Below, one piece after another: positions 1 through 7,077 of a stretch of DNA of 40,978 nt (within the stretch, counting starts at the first letter, position 1; every line of letters starts with the position of its first letter). Made by a program: the position numbers and the translations under genes. The stretch spans positions 1-40,978 of the forward strand of contig CAMKNA010000019.1 in NCBI GenBank assembly GCA_946414075.1, in the 5' to 3' direction. The notes below the pieces were generated by a model, which worked only from the letters and a program-made list of their open reading frames with translations, was not told where the DNA came from and did not search any database. This stretch comes from an uncultured Fibrobacter sp. Lineage in GTDB: Bacteria; Fibrobacterota; Fibrobacteria; Fibrobacterales; Fibrobacteraceae.

Positions 1-227
1 CCGCGGTTCCCGAGGGCGAAGACTGGCACGACTACCTGAACCCGGAATCCATGGTCATTAAGCAGGCCAAGGTGGAACCGAGCCTCGCTGACGCCAAGCT
101 GGAAGACCGCTTCCAGTTCATGCGCCAGGGCTACTTCTGCCTGGACAGCGAAGATTCCAAGCCGGGGCACCTGGTGTTCAACCGTACGGTGGATCTGAAG
201 GATTCCTTCGCGAAGCAAGTGAAGTAA
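1..227 (+). CDS. glnS: Glutaminyl-tRNA synthetase, C-terminal fragment
   Basis: The window opens inside this gene; the reading frame starts at base 3 and ends with TAA at 225-227, leaving about 74 C-terminal residues. The visible part matches the end of the class I GlnRS anticodon-binding beta-barrel: a stretch containing DYLNPES, then VEPSLADAKLEDRFQF, then RQGYFCLDS and a final VFNRTVDLKDSF. In E. coli-type GlnRS the same order (leucine-asparagine-proline, RFQFERxGYF, FNRTVxLRD) closes the protein. GlnRS charges tRNA-Gln with glutamine in the cytoplasm. It is followed by a strong intrinsic terminator, so it probably ends its own transcription unit. Some bacteria use a fused GlnRS/GluRS-like enzyme; the fragment alone cannot exclude unusual N-terminal architecture. 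Confidence 0.87.
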   Translation, partial: AVPEGEDWHDYLNPESMVIKQAKVEPSLADAKLEDRFQFMRQGYFCLDSEDSKPGHLVFNRTVDLKDSFAKQVK

Positions 228-243
228 TTCGAATTATTTGTCT

Positions 244-281
244 AAAAAAGCCGCTCCGAAGTAATCGGAGTGGCTTTTTTT
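244..281 (+). terminator. Intrinsic terminator after glnS
   Basis: A 10-bp stem (arm 250-259 against 265-274, one G-T pair, 5-base loop AGTAA) is extended by A/T pairs and followed by a run of seven T at 275-281. It lies 17 bases after the glnS stop. This is a textbook Rho-independent terminator. Confidence 0.9.
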
Positions 282-345
282 GTCTTTATTTCCCAAAACT
301 CTAAGAATTATAACATATATTGATTAAAAACAAAGAAATTATATA

Positions 346-378
346 TTTGTTTTTATAAATCTGCCGATATATATTTTG
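346..378 (+). promoter_or_regulatory. Bacteroidetes-type promoter for the 426-4513 unit
   Basis: TTTG at 346-349, a 20-base spacer, and TATATTTT at 370-377 (followed by G) fit the Bacteroidetes primary-sigma pattern TTTG-N19-21-TAnnTTTG. A second TATATTTG lies at 342-349. The start codon follows about 48 bases later, after a GAGAGGA ribosome-binding site. The surrounding 290-380 is very AT-rich. The assignment is by consensus only. Confidence 0.55.
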
Positions 379-425
379 GGTGTACCCGGATAGCATGTGC
401 TGTCTGAAAAAGAGAGGAACCCAAA

Positions 426-1073
426 ATGAAAACGCTAATCAAGATATCGATGATGGTGGCCGTTTTCAGTATTTGTGCCGCCTTTGCTGCTGATAATCAC
501 TCTCCGCTTCGTGCCAGGGTAGATACCTCGGCGGTGCTTTTGGGCAATGACGCCTCCTTTGCAAGACTTGTTCGGATTACCATGAAGGATGGTTCTGTCG
601 AGGAATTCCTGGTGGAGTCCGTCAGGACCCTTACCTTCCAGGCAAACCCCAATGACAGTTCCAACATTTACGATGAAGACGAGAAGGAAGACGAGGAAAG
701 ATCCGATGAACCCGATAGGACCCCTGAACAGATGTCTTCCAGTTCGGTAACGCCGTCCAGTTCGTCTGTCGAGCCGCCCAGTTCTTCGGAGACGCCTTCG
801 GCAATCCCGAACAACATCACCTACGCCGGGACTCGCCTTGGTTGGAATTCCAAAAACCAGACCCTGTCCGTGTTCTCGAGGCAGGGTGGAGACGCCAAAT
901 TCGCTGTGCTGGACGTGCAGGGCGTTGTAATCGGGAAAGGTAATTTGTATGTTTCCAGGGGAGTCACATCCATTTCGCTGGATTACCTGGACTTGCCCAA
1001 GGGAAACTTTGTAATCAAGCTTGAAATCGGTAACACAAAAATTCAACAGGCGATCGCCGTTACCGGAAAGTAA
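426..1073 (+). CDS. Secreted Ser-linker protein with T9SS-tail-like C-terminus
   Basis: This 215-residue protein has no function I can name. Residues 1-21 form a signal peptide ending AFA. Residues 48-72 contain a DGSVEEF..ESVRTLTF strand motif common near the N-termini of surface proteins in the Fibrobacter/Bacteroidetes group. Residues 78-100 are acidic, and 104-126 are a Ser/Pro linker typical of Fibrobacter secreted proteins. Residues 131-215 resemble a type IX secretion sorting tail: a VLDVQG strand, then LDLPKGNFVIKLEIG and a short basic end, the usual beta-sandwich pattern. The ATG at 426 is preceded by GAGAGGA. The stop lies 11 bases before the next gene, whose Shine-Dalgarno sequence (AAGGAGG, 1072-1078) overlaps this stop, so the two are almost certainly co-transcribed. 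It may be a partner or surface tether of the large protein downstream; that role is inferred only from position. Confidence 0.75.
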   Translation: MKTLIKISMMVAVFSICAAFAADNHSPLRARVDTSAVLLGNDASFARLVRITMKDGSVEEFLVESVRTLTFQANPNDSSNIYDEDEKEDEERSDEPDRTPEQMSSSSVTPSSSSVEPPSSSETPSAIPNNITYAGTRLGWNSKNQTLSVFSRQGGDAKFAVLDVQGVVIGKGNLYVSRGVTSISLDYLDLPKGNFVIKLEIGNTKIQQAIAVTGK

Positions 1074-1084
1074 GGAGGCCCATC

Positions 1085-4000
1085 ATGAATTACCGTATCA
1101 TTACATCAGCGGTCCTGGCCCTTTCGCTTACTTCATTCGCCGGCCAGGCCTACTTTATCTTCAAGAAGGACTCCACCTACACGGCGGGGCTCCTGGGAAT
1201 CGATTCCCTCAATTTCCCGAAGGACCGTCGTGGCGAGACGGACTCCCTGTTCATTGCGGGCTATGGCCTCAAGGCCTTTGACCGGGTGCCTCTGGCCAAT
1301 ACCGAGGTGTCTTTCAAGACGGACTATTACGATGCCGAAAAGCTGTCTGTAAATGTCCAGTCCGGCCCTCGTGTCGGCAGTTTCCTGTTCTACCTGAGGG
1401 ATGTGGAATACATCGACTTTGTCAAGATGAACAGCAAGAGCGATACCGACGGCGACGGGCTTTCCGATGTAGATGAAATGTACAAGATCGGAACCAACCC
1501 CCGCATGACCGATACCGACGGTGACGGCTACAATGACGGCACCGAGATGAACCTGTTCAACCCCCAGAACCCGACGGTCTGGAACCCCAACGTGGCGGAT
1601 TTGCCCAAGCTGGAAGTGACCATGACCATGACGCCTTCTGTGACGCTTACCCGTACCACCAGTAGCGGGACGACCAAGTCCACCACCATTTCCGAAGGGG
1701 AAGCGGTGCAGACTACGACAGGCGTGAGCAATAGCGAGACCCGGTCGGCCTCCCTGATGCATGCCTGGAGTGTCGGTATCCAGGGCGGTTACGCTTCTTC
1801 CAGTCCCACATTCTTGGTGAATGTGGGCTATAACGGAAGCTACACGACTAGCACGGGCCACACCATGACGGAGAGCCAGTCTAGTTCCATAACCAGGAAC
1901 TACAACCAGGCTATCACCGAGGCCATGACTCAGGGTGAGTCCATTACGGGTGGCACCATCAGCATGCAGGCCCGTATTACCAATACGGGGAAGGTGGCCT
2001 TTACTATCGGGAACCTGCTCTTGAATGCCAGTACCTATACGCCTTCCGGCGATATTCAGATTATCGCCGAACTTGCTGTAGGTGACGGGGCAGGCGAGGA
2101 CAAGTGGACCAATATCACCCTTGCTCCCGGTGAATCCAAGGATTTGCAGTTCTGGAAGGGCGGGCTTCCTCTGGATGCCCTGACCAACCTGGTTTTCAAT
2201 CCGGGTGCCATATTCCTTTCGGCAAGTGCTTTCAAGATTACTACCGAATATGACGGCAGGACCAGTGACTTTACCGAGGCCTACACCAAGGCGTCGGCCA
2301 GTACGGCCCGGATCACCATCGACAACGGCGTGTACTACGGAAACAGCACGGACCGTGTCCGCGAATACCGTGTATCTACCAATTTCCGGTATAACGAGGC
2401 CTACTCGGGCAAGGACGATTTCCACAAGCCGGTTTCCCTCTCCGAAATTTTGAACATCTTGAAGGTTCCCTTCCAGCAGGATTCCCTGAAGGTGGGTGAC
2501 GAAGTCCGTTACGGCCTCAAGAGCTTGGGTGACCTTTCTTATGCCACGGCAGATGGCGATACGGCCTGCTGGTTCGTGTCCATCGTGAAGGCTTCGGACC
2601 CTACGGTGGCCATTGTCCGCTCTCTGCAGATTGGCAGTTTTAACATGGATAGCGTGATTGTGGGTGCCGGAGACCAGGTGCAGTTCATGTACAACGAGGA
2701 CCGTGACCACGACCACGTGCCCGCCAGCATGGAAAATATGCTGGGCATCAGCGACGAGAAGGTGGATAGCGATGGCGACCAGATTCCCGATTTCGATGAA
2801 ATCAACGGCTGGACCAAGATTGCCTACACCTATGACAGCGTCAGTGTGCCCATGCTGAGGGCCGGTGTTTGCGAAACAACGGACACCATGATGGTCAAGG
2901 TGGACTCCAAGCACAAATACTGCTTTGTCTATCACCATCAGGGAGCCAAGTACGATATCTCGGTGCCCTGCAGGGACCTGGAGCTTAGCAGTGTTGGTGC
3001 CCAGTGCTTCCGTCCATACACCATCAAGTATATCAAGCCGGAACATGTCAGAGGCTACGATACCGTGGCGGTGGTTGTGGATTCTGCAGAGGTGGGGCCC
3101 TTCTTTACCAACCCTGCCCTGAAGGATACCGACGGCGACGGCCTTGAGGACAATGTGGACCCGAATCCCAATGTCCGAGAGGTTTCTACCAAGTCCAACA
3201 TCGCAAAGATTGCGGTTCACGACATTTCCGAGGGTAAGGATGTGGCCGTGGCAAGGAGCTGCCGCATGGAAGGCCTGCTCTGCGTGGACTCCCTGTTTGT
3301 CACTGACTCCATCAGGGGGGCAAACGTTACGGTGAACGTCACTACGGTGGAACCCGTGAAGGTGAACGGCGGCATGAACGTGTACTCCGGCAATACCAGG
3401 GTGCCCGTGACTGCCGAAGGAATCAAGGGTTCCGGAGCCGATGCGGTGGCCATGGTGTTCAAGTTCAGCGTGGCGAACCTGTCTGCGGCAAGCGCCGACA
3501 CCTTGAAGATGGTGGTGTACTCCGAAAAGGGTGATTCCACCACCTACCACCTGGTTCTCCGTTCCCTGATTACCGCCCCCACGGACTTGGTGCTGGGCCG
3601 CAATAGCGATCGGAATGCCATCATTTTGAACTGGGTGGCAAACAAGACTGACCCGAGAATCCTTGGGTATGTGGTTCTCCGCGCCGAAGGGGGCAGGAAC
3701 TACAACAACCCCTCCCTGACCAAGTACTTCATGGAGCCTACTACCGTAAAGCCCCAGGACGGCTATGCCCTGAGCAACGGTATCACCCTTGTGAAGGTGC
3801 TTGGCCCTGGCGAAGAAACTTTCACCGATAAGGTGGGTGGCGGTTCTCTCTACTACACCTACAGGGTGTATGCCTACGCCAAGGCGGGCAATACCTATGT
3901 GTTCTCGAATGGCTCCAATGTGGCCACCCGGAGCGTGGGCCGTATCAAGTTCCAGTTCCAGATGACAGGACGCGGTACGGAATACCTGTGGCATTACAGC

Positions 4001-4513
4001 AAGGCCCATCGTGAAGACTTTGTGACGGACGCCATCTTCTACGAGGGCACCAACACCAGGAACGCTCCGATCCACCAGTACACCTACTACTTCTATGAAG
4101 GTGGCTCGGTAGGTGCAGGCAACACGATTATCTACGAGGAATGGACTGACCGCGACATGAACCATGACGACAATTCCGTACCGGGAGATCACACCATCTA
4201 TTCTTACGAGATGGGCAGCCAGGGCATTACGCTCCAGCTGAAGGCGGCAGGCAAGGATTACGATATCCGGCCGAACCACAGCATCTTCTGGCCCTACGAG
4301 AACTTTGCCAAGGTGCTGAAGGGTTCGTCTGAAGTGACCCCGAACGCGAAGGACAAGAGCGTTCCCAAGCGGGATTTTGTCGAGCACAAGTTCAACTACG
4401 GTGACCGCGGCATCGAATTCGATCCTGGGAACAACGGATGCGACAAGGATTGCGGATCTGAACCCCATGCGGGCTATAAGTTCAAGTTCGATTACAAGTG
4501 GGTCGATGACTGA
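1085..4513 (+). CDS. Secreted protein resembling binary-toxin B / protective antigen pore former
   Basis: This 1142-residue protein has a signal peptide at about 1-20. It carries calcium-type DxDGDG repeats at 120-131 and 143-154, with further ones at 561-571 (DSDGDQIPDFDE followed by INGWT) and 681-690. Residues 175-300 are a long stretch of alternating Ser/Thr/Gly strands leading to ARITNTG (296-302). Then come TARITIDNG (407-415), an ERR-like DRVREYRV region, and a segment with KPVSLSEILNIL (448-459). This order matches protective antigen domain 2: amphipathic pore loop, RYVNTGTAPIYN, TARIIFNG, then MTLKEALKIAFG. A fibronectin III-like domain lies at about 831-948 and an unknown beta-rich C-terminus at 952-1142. 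It lacks the N-terminal PA14 domain of known toxins. In known B subunits this region forms a heptameric channel that delivers enzymes; whether that applies here is inference. An alternative is a generic Ca-binding adhesin. Confidence 0.7.
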   Translation: MNYRIITSAVLALSLTSFAGQAYFIFKKDSTYTAGLLGIDSLNFPKDRRGETDSLFIAGYGLKAFDRVPLANTEVSFKTDYYDAEKLSVNVQSGPRVGSFLFYLRDVEYIDFVKMNSKSDTDGDGLSDVDEMYKIGTNPRMTDTDGDGYNDGTEMNLFNPQNPTVWNPNVADLPKLEVTMTMTPSVTLTRTTSSGTTKSTTISEGEAVQTTTGVSNSETRSASLMHAWSVGIQGGYASSSPTFLVNVGYNGSYTTSTGHTMTESQSSSITRNYNQAITEAMTQGESITGGTISMQARITNTGKVAFTIGNLLLNASTYTPSGDIQIIAELAVGDGAGEDKWTNITLAPGESKDLQFWKGGLPLDALTNLVFNPGAIFLSASAFKITTEYDGRTSDFTEAYTKASASTARITIDNGVYYGNSTDRVREYRVSTNFRYNEAYSGKDDFHKPVSLSEILNILKVPFQQDSLKVGDEVRYGLKSLGDLSYATADGDTACWFVSIVKASDPTVAIVRSLQIGSFNMDSVIVGAGDQVQFMYNEDRDHDHVPASMENMLGISDEKVDSDGDQIPDFDEINGWTKIAYTYDSVSVPMLRAGVCETTDTMMVKVDSKHKYCFVYHHQGAKYDISVPCRDLELSSVGAQCFRPYTIKYIKPEHVRGYDTVAVVVDSAEVGPFFTNPALKDTDGDGLEDNVDPNPNVREVSTKSNIAKIAVHDISEGKDVAVARSCRMEGLLCVDSLFVTDSIRGANVTVNVTTVEPVKVNGGMNVYSGNTRVPVTAEGIKGSGADAVAMVFKFSVANLSAASADTLKMVVYSEKGDSTTYHLVLRSLITAPTDLVLGRNSDRNAIILNWVANKTDPRILGYVVLRAEGGRNYNNPSLTKYFMEPTTVKPQDGYALSNGITLVKVLGPGEETFTDKVGGGSLYYTYRVYAYAKAGNTYVFSNGSNVATRSVGRIKFQFQMTGRGTEYLWHYSKAHREDFVTDAIFYEGTNTRNAPIHQYTYYFYEGGSVGAGNTIIYEEWTDRDMNHDDNSVPGDHTIYSYEMGSQGITLQLKAAGKDYDIRPNHSIFWPYENFAKVLKGSSEVTPNAKDKSVPKRDFVEHKFNYGDRGIEFDPGNNGCDKDCGSEPHAGYKFKFDYKWVDD

Positions 4514-4525
4514 CAGTAAATTTTA

Positions 4526-4537
4526 TACATTGTCAGT
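4526..4537 (+). promoter_or_regulatory. Possible start-proximal promoter for the carbonic anhydrase-like gene
   Basis: TACATTG at 4526-4532 is one base short of TAnnTTTG and stands 5 bases before the ATG at 4538. No Shine-Dalgarno sequence is visible. The same geometry occurs before greB, the Omp85 gene and the NSS transporter gene, which raises the likelihood that this is real. Confidence 0.35.
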
Positions 4538-5056
4538 ATGGCGTCCATAATCGAATATAAGGGAAAAAGGCCCGAGGTGGGGAAGAATGTTTTCCTTGCC
4601 GAGGGGGCTCGCCTTATTGGCGATGTGAAGATAGGTGATGACTCCTCTATCTTTTACAATGCTGTTCTGCGGGGGGACATTGCCCCCATCGTGGTGGGCG
4701 AGCAGACCAATATCCAGGACAATGTGTCTATCCATGTCTCCACAGACGTTCCTGTTAAGATAGGGGACCGGGTTACAATAGGCCATAATGCCGTGATTCA
4801 CAGCTGCACTATCGACGACGATGTGCTGGTGGGCATGGGGGCTGTCATTATGGATGGCGTCCACATCAAGAAGAACAGTATCGTGGGGGCGGGGACTTTG
4901 GTTACCCAGGGTCGCGAGTTCCCGGCGGGATCCTTGATTGTGGGCTCTCCAGCTCATATTTCACGCGCCGTGTCCGAAGAGGAAATGCACCATGTCCGGG
5001 AGGGCGTCGAGCGCTACCTGGAAGTGAAGGATGAACTCCTGAAAAAAGAGAGTTAA
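4538..5056 (+). CDS. Gamma-class carbonic anhydrase-like protein (left-handed beta-helix)
   Basis: This 172-residue cytoplasmic protein of the YrdA/PaaY/Cam family folds as a left-handed beta-helix of hexapeptide repeats, visible as repeated I/V-G-x-x-x-x units such as VKIGDDS, VKIGDRV and VLVGMGA. The three zinc-ligand histidines of the family are present at H66 (SIHVS), H83 (IGHN) and H88 (VIHSC), as are R45/D47 in LRGD and the N/Q-rich NIQDN turn. Family members hydrate CO2 reversibly, although many bacterial YrdA-type proteins have weak or no measured activity. The length is normal for the family. The start is the first ATG and lacks a clear Shine-Dalgarno sequence. The gene is separated from the next by one base, making it the first gene of a compact run leading to lpxD. 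Confidence 0.9.
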   Translation: MASIIEYKGKRPEVGKNVFLAEGARLIGDVKIGDDSSIFYNAVLRGDIAPIVVGEQTNIQDNVSIHVSTDVPVKIGDRVTIGHNAVIHSCTIDDDVLVGMGAVIMDGVHIKKNSIVGAGTLVTQGREFPAGSLIVGSPAHISRAVSEEEMHHVREGVERYLEVKDELLKKES

Positions 5057-5057
5057 G

Positions 5058-6020
5058 ATGTACAAGTTCCATTTTCTCATTAATCCAATTAGCGGCGGCG
5101 GTCAGGGGAAGGTCATTTTTGAATTCCTCCCTGAAATCATGGCGTCCATGGATTACAAGCAGGAGGAATGGAAGGCTGAATTTACACGGGCCGAAGGCAT
5201 GCGGGAGCAAATCCAGCAGGCCCTGGAATCGACGGAAACCCTGGTGGCCGTAGGCGGCGACGGGACCGTTTCTGCGGTGCTTTCCACTATGCTTCTGGGC
5301 GGGTTTTCCCAGAAGGTGAAAATCGGACTGATCCCCCTGGGCACGGGAAACGACCTGGCCCGGGTGCTGAACCTTTACAAACCCTACGTAGATCGTGGCC
5401 TCTTGTTCCTGGTGCGCAGGCTGGTGCTTGCGGGGGCGAGACCTTTCGATATCTGGAAGGTGAACGGCAAGTTCGCCCTGGCCAACTATTTTTCGGCGGG
5501 AATCGATGCCCGCATTGCCCACGATTTCAACCTGGACCGTGCCACGGGAGCTATCGCCTCCAATTCCGTAGTGGCCAACAAGCTCCACTACGTGAAGCGG
5601 TTCTTTGCCGACAGGGATTATATGCTCAGGAAGGGCACCCTGGTGTATGCGAATACCTTTGGTGAACGAATTTCCCAGGATTTGTCGGGGCACAGGACTG
5701 TTATTGTGGGGAATATCCCTAGCTTTGCCAGTGGGGCGAACCCCTTTTACCGTTCCAACATGGCCGATGGTCTCTTGGAAGTGGTGGATGTGCCCAACAT
5801 GCATAATTTTTTGATGGCCATTGCCATCGGTAACCTTCCGTTGATAGGTTTCATCTACAAGAAGTATTTCCTTAAGTCCAGAAAAGTCAGGTCCCTGGAA
5901 CTCCATCTGGAACCGGACGAATTCTTGCAGCTGGACGGAGAGGATTTGAGTGGCAAGGTGGGGGACCGTGTTACCATCGAGTACGCCGCCCAGGTGAACA
6001 TGCTTGCGTTGGATCCCTGA
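5058..6020 (+). CDS. Diacylglycerol/lipid kinase family protein
   Basis: This 320-residue protein belongs to the DagK/YegS/BmrU lipid kinase family. N-terminal NPISGGGQGK (9-18), VAVGGDGTV (about 63-71) and LIPLGTGNDLARVL (about 94-107) are the nucleotide-binding motifs of the DAGK catalytic domain. The C-terminal half has the expected beta-sandwich with LQLDGED near the end. Members phosphorylate diacylglycerol or related lipids at the inner face of the membrane, recycling lipid into phosphatidic acid. It starts one base after the previous stop. Its TGA overlaps the ATG of lpxD by one base, so translation is probably coupled. The precise lipid substrate (diacylglycerol, phosphatidylglycerol, sphingoid base) cannot be read from the sequence. 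Confidence 0.9.
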   Translation: MYKFHFLINPISGGGQGKVIFEFLPEIMASMDYKQEEWKAEFTRAEGMREQIQQALESTETLVAVGGDGTVSAVLSTMLLGGFSQKVKIGLIPLGTGNDLARVLNLYKPYVDRGLLFLVRRLVLAGARPFDIWKVNGKFALANYFSAGIDARIAHDFNLDRATGAIASNSVVANKLHYVKRFFADRDYMLRKGTLVYANTFGERISQDLSGHRTVIVGNIPSFASGANPFYRSNMADGLLEVVDVPNMHNFLMAIAIGNLPLIGFIYKKYFLKSRKVRSLELHLEPDEFLQLDGEDLSGKVGDRVTIEYAAQVNMLALDP

Positions 6021-7066
6021 TGAAGCCGGTGTTGTTTTCTGCTGTCCTTGACTGGTTGCGTTCCGGGAAGTTTGTGGATGGGCAATTTATAGATGCCCTG
6101 GCTGAGATTCCCGATTTTCAAGTGATGGGTTTTGCCCCGCTTTCGACGGCGGGAGTAGCCGATGTGGGCTTTTGGGTTGGCGATAACTTCAAGAGCGATA
6201 CTAATGTTCCGGGTTTCTCTGATTCCGTGCTCTCAAAGGTCTGTGCGGGAGTGCTTTTTGTGCCTGTTGCCGTGGCGGAGTCCCAAGAGACGATGATGGC
6301 GTTGAAGGACCGTTTGCCGAAGGTCCGTGCTTTAGTGCCTGTGGAAAATCCACACCATGCCATGGTGGAGTTTTTGAAGCGTTTCGCTGCCGACAGCTCT
6401 GATAGTGTGGGCGAGACAGTCCGCTCTGTTGCTGCAAGTGCCGTGATCCACCCTACGGCAGTAGTGGAAGGCTCTGTAGGCGAAGGGTGCCGTATTGGCC
6501 CCAACTGCGTGGTGATGGCCGGTGCGAAACTGGGCCCGGGTTGCGTTCTGGAATCTTCGGTGACGGTGTACCCCCATGTAGAAATTGGTGCAGGCTGTGT
6601 TTTTCAGGCGGGGGCGGTTATAGGTTCCCGCGGGTTCGGTTTTTACGAGTACAGGGGCGAGCGCCGCATGATTCCCCATCTGGCAGGGGTCCGCATAGGG
6701 GACCGCTGCAGTTTCGGCGCGAATACGGTGGTGGCCGCAGGTTTCCTTTCGCCCACCTCCATCGGAAACGACAGTCATTTTGATTCTATGGTCCAGATTG
6801 CCCACAACTGCAGGGTCGGCAACCATGTGTTTATGGCATCCCAGTCCGCCTTGGCGGGGTCCGTCACCGTGGGGGATGGCTCGGAATTTGCAGGGGCGGC
6901 CAAGGTGGCGGACCATATCACCATCGGCAGGAATGTGAAGGTCGCCGCTAAGGCGGGCGTCACCAGGAACATAACCGACGGTAAGACGGTATCGGGATTC
7001 CCCGCTCTGGAAATAGACCTTTGGCGCCGTTGCATGGTCCGCCTGAAACAGCTCGGGAAAAAGTGA
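6020..7066 (+). CDS. lpxD: UDP-3-O-acylglucosamine N-acyltransferase LpxD
   Basis: This 348-residue enzyme carries out the third step of lipid A synthesis: it transfers a 3-hydroxyacyl chain from acyl carrier protein to the 2-amino group of UDP-3-O-acyl-glucosamine. Residues 1-135 are the uridine-binding N-domain, which is divergent here. From about residue 141 a run of hexapeptide repeats forms the left-handed beta-helix. IGSRGFGFYEYRGE..MIPHLAGV and VQIAHNCRVG match LpxD, and the catalytic histidine of the family is H262 in QIAHN. An oddity: the usual DRG after GANTTI reads AAG here (GANTVVAAG). The start overlaps the upstream stop by one base. lpxC normally follows directly in related clusters; here a FISUMP gene lies between them. 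Confidence 0.92.
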   Translation: MKPVLFSAVLDWLRSGKFVDGQFIDALAEIPDFQVMGFAPLSTAGVADVGFWVGDNFKSDTNVPGFSDSVLSKVCAGVLFVPVAVAESQETMMALKDRLPKVRALVPVENPHHAMVEFLKRFAADSSDSVGETVRSVAASAVIHPTAVVEGSVGEGCRIGPNCVVMAGAKLGPGCVLESSVTVYPHVEIGAGCVFQAGAVIGSRGFGFYEYRGERRMIPHLAGVRIGDRCSFGANTVVAAGFLSPTSIGNDSHFDSMVQIAHNCRVGNHVFMASQSALAGSVTVGDGSEFAGAAKVADHITIGRNVKVAAKAGVTRNITDGKTVSGFPALEIDLWRRCMVRLKQLGKK

Positions 7067-7077
7067 AAGAGGTGAAA

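Noticed and set aside
1133..4468. Long open frame of 1111 codons on the minus strand
   Set aside because: It is the antisense shadow of the 1085-4513 gene, caused by high GC at third positions. It has no family motifs and is His/Val-rich in an unnatural way.
7021..7077. Earlier ATG for the FISUMP gene after lpxD
   Set aside because: It would overlap lpxD by 46 bases and place 19 hydrophilic residues before a good lipoprotein signal peptide. ATG 7078 has its own ribosome-binding site.
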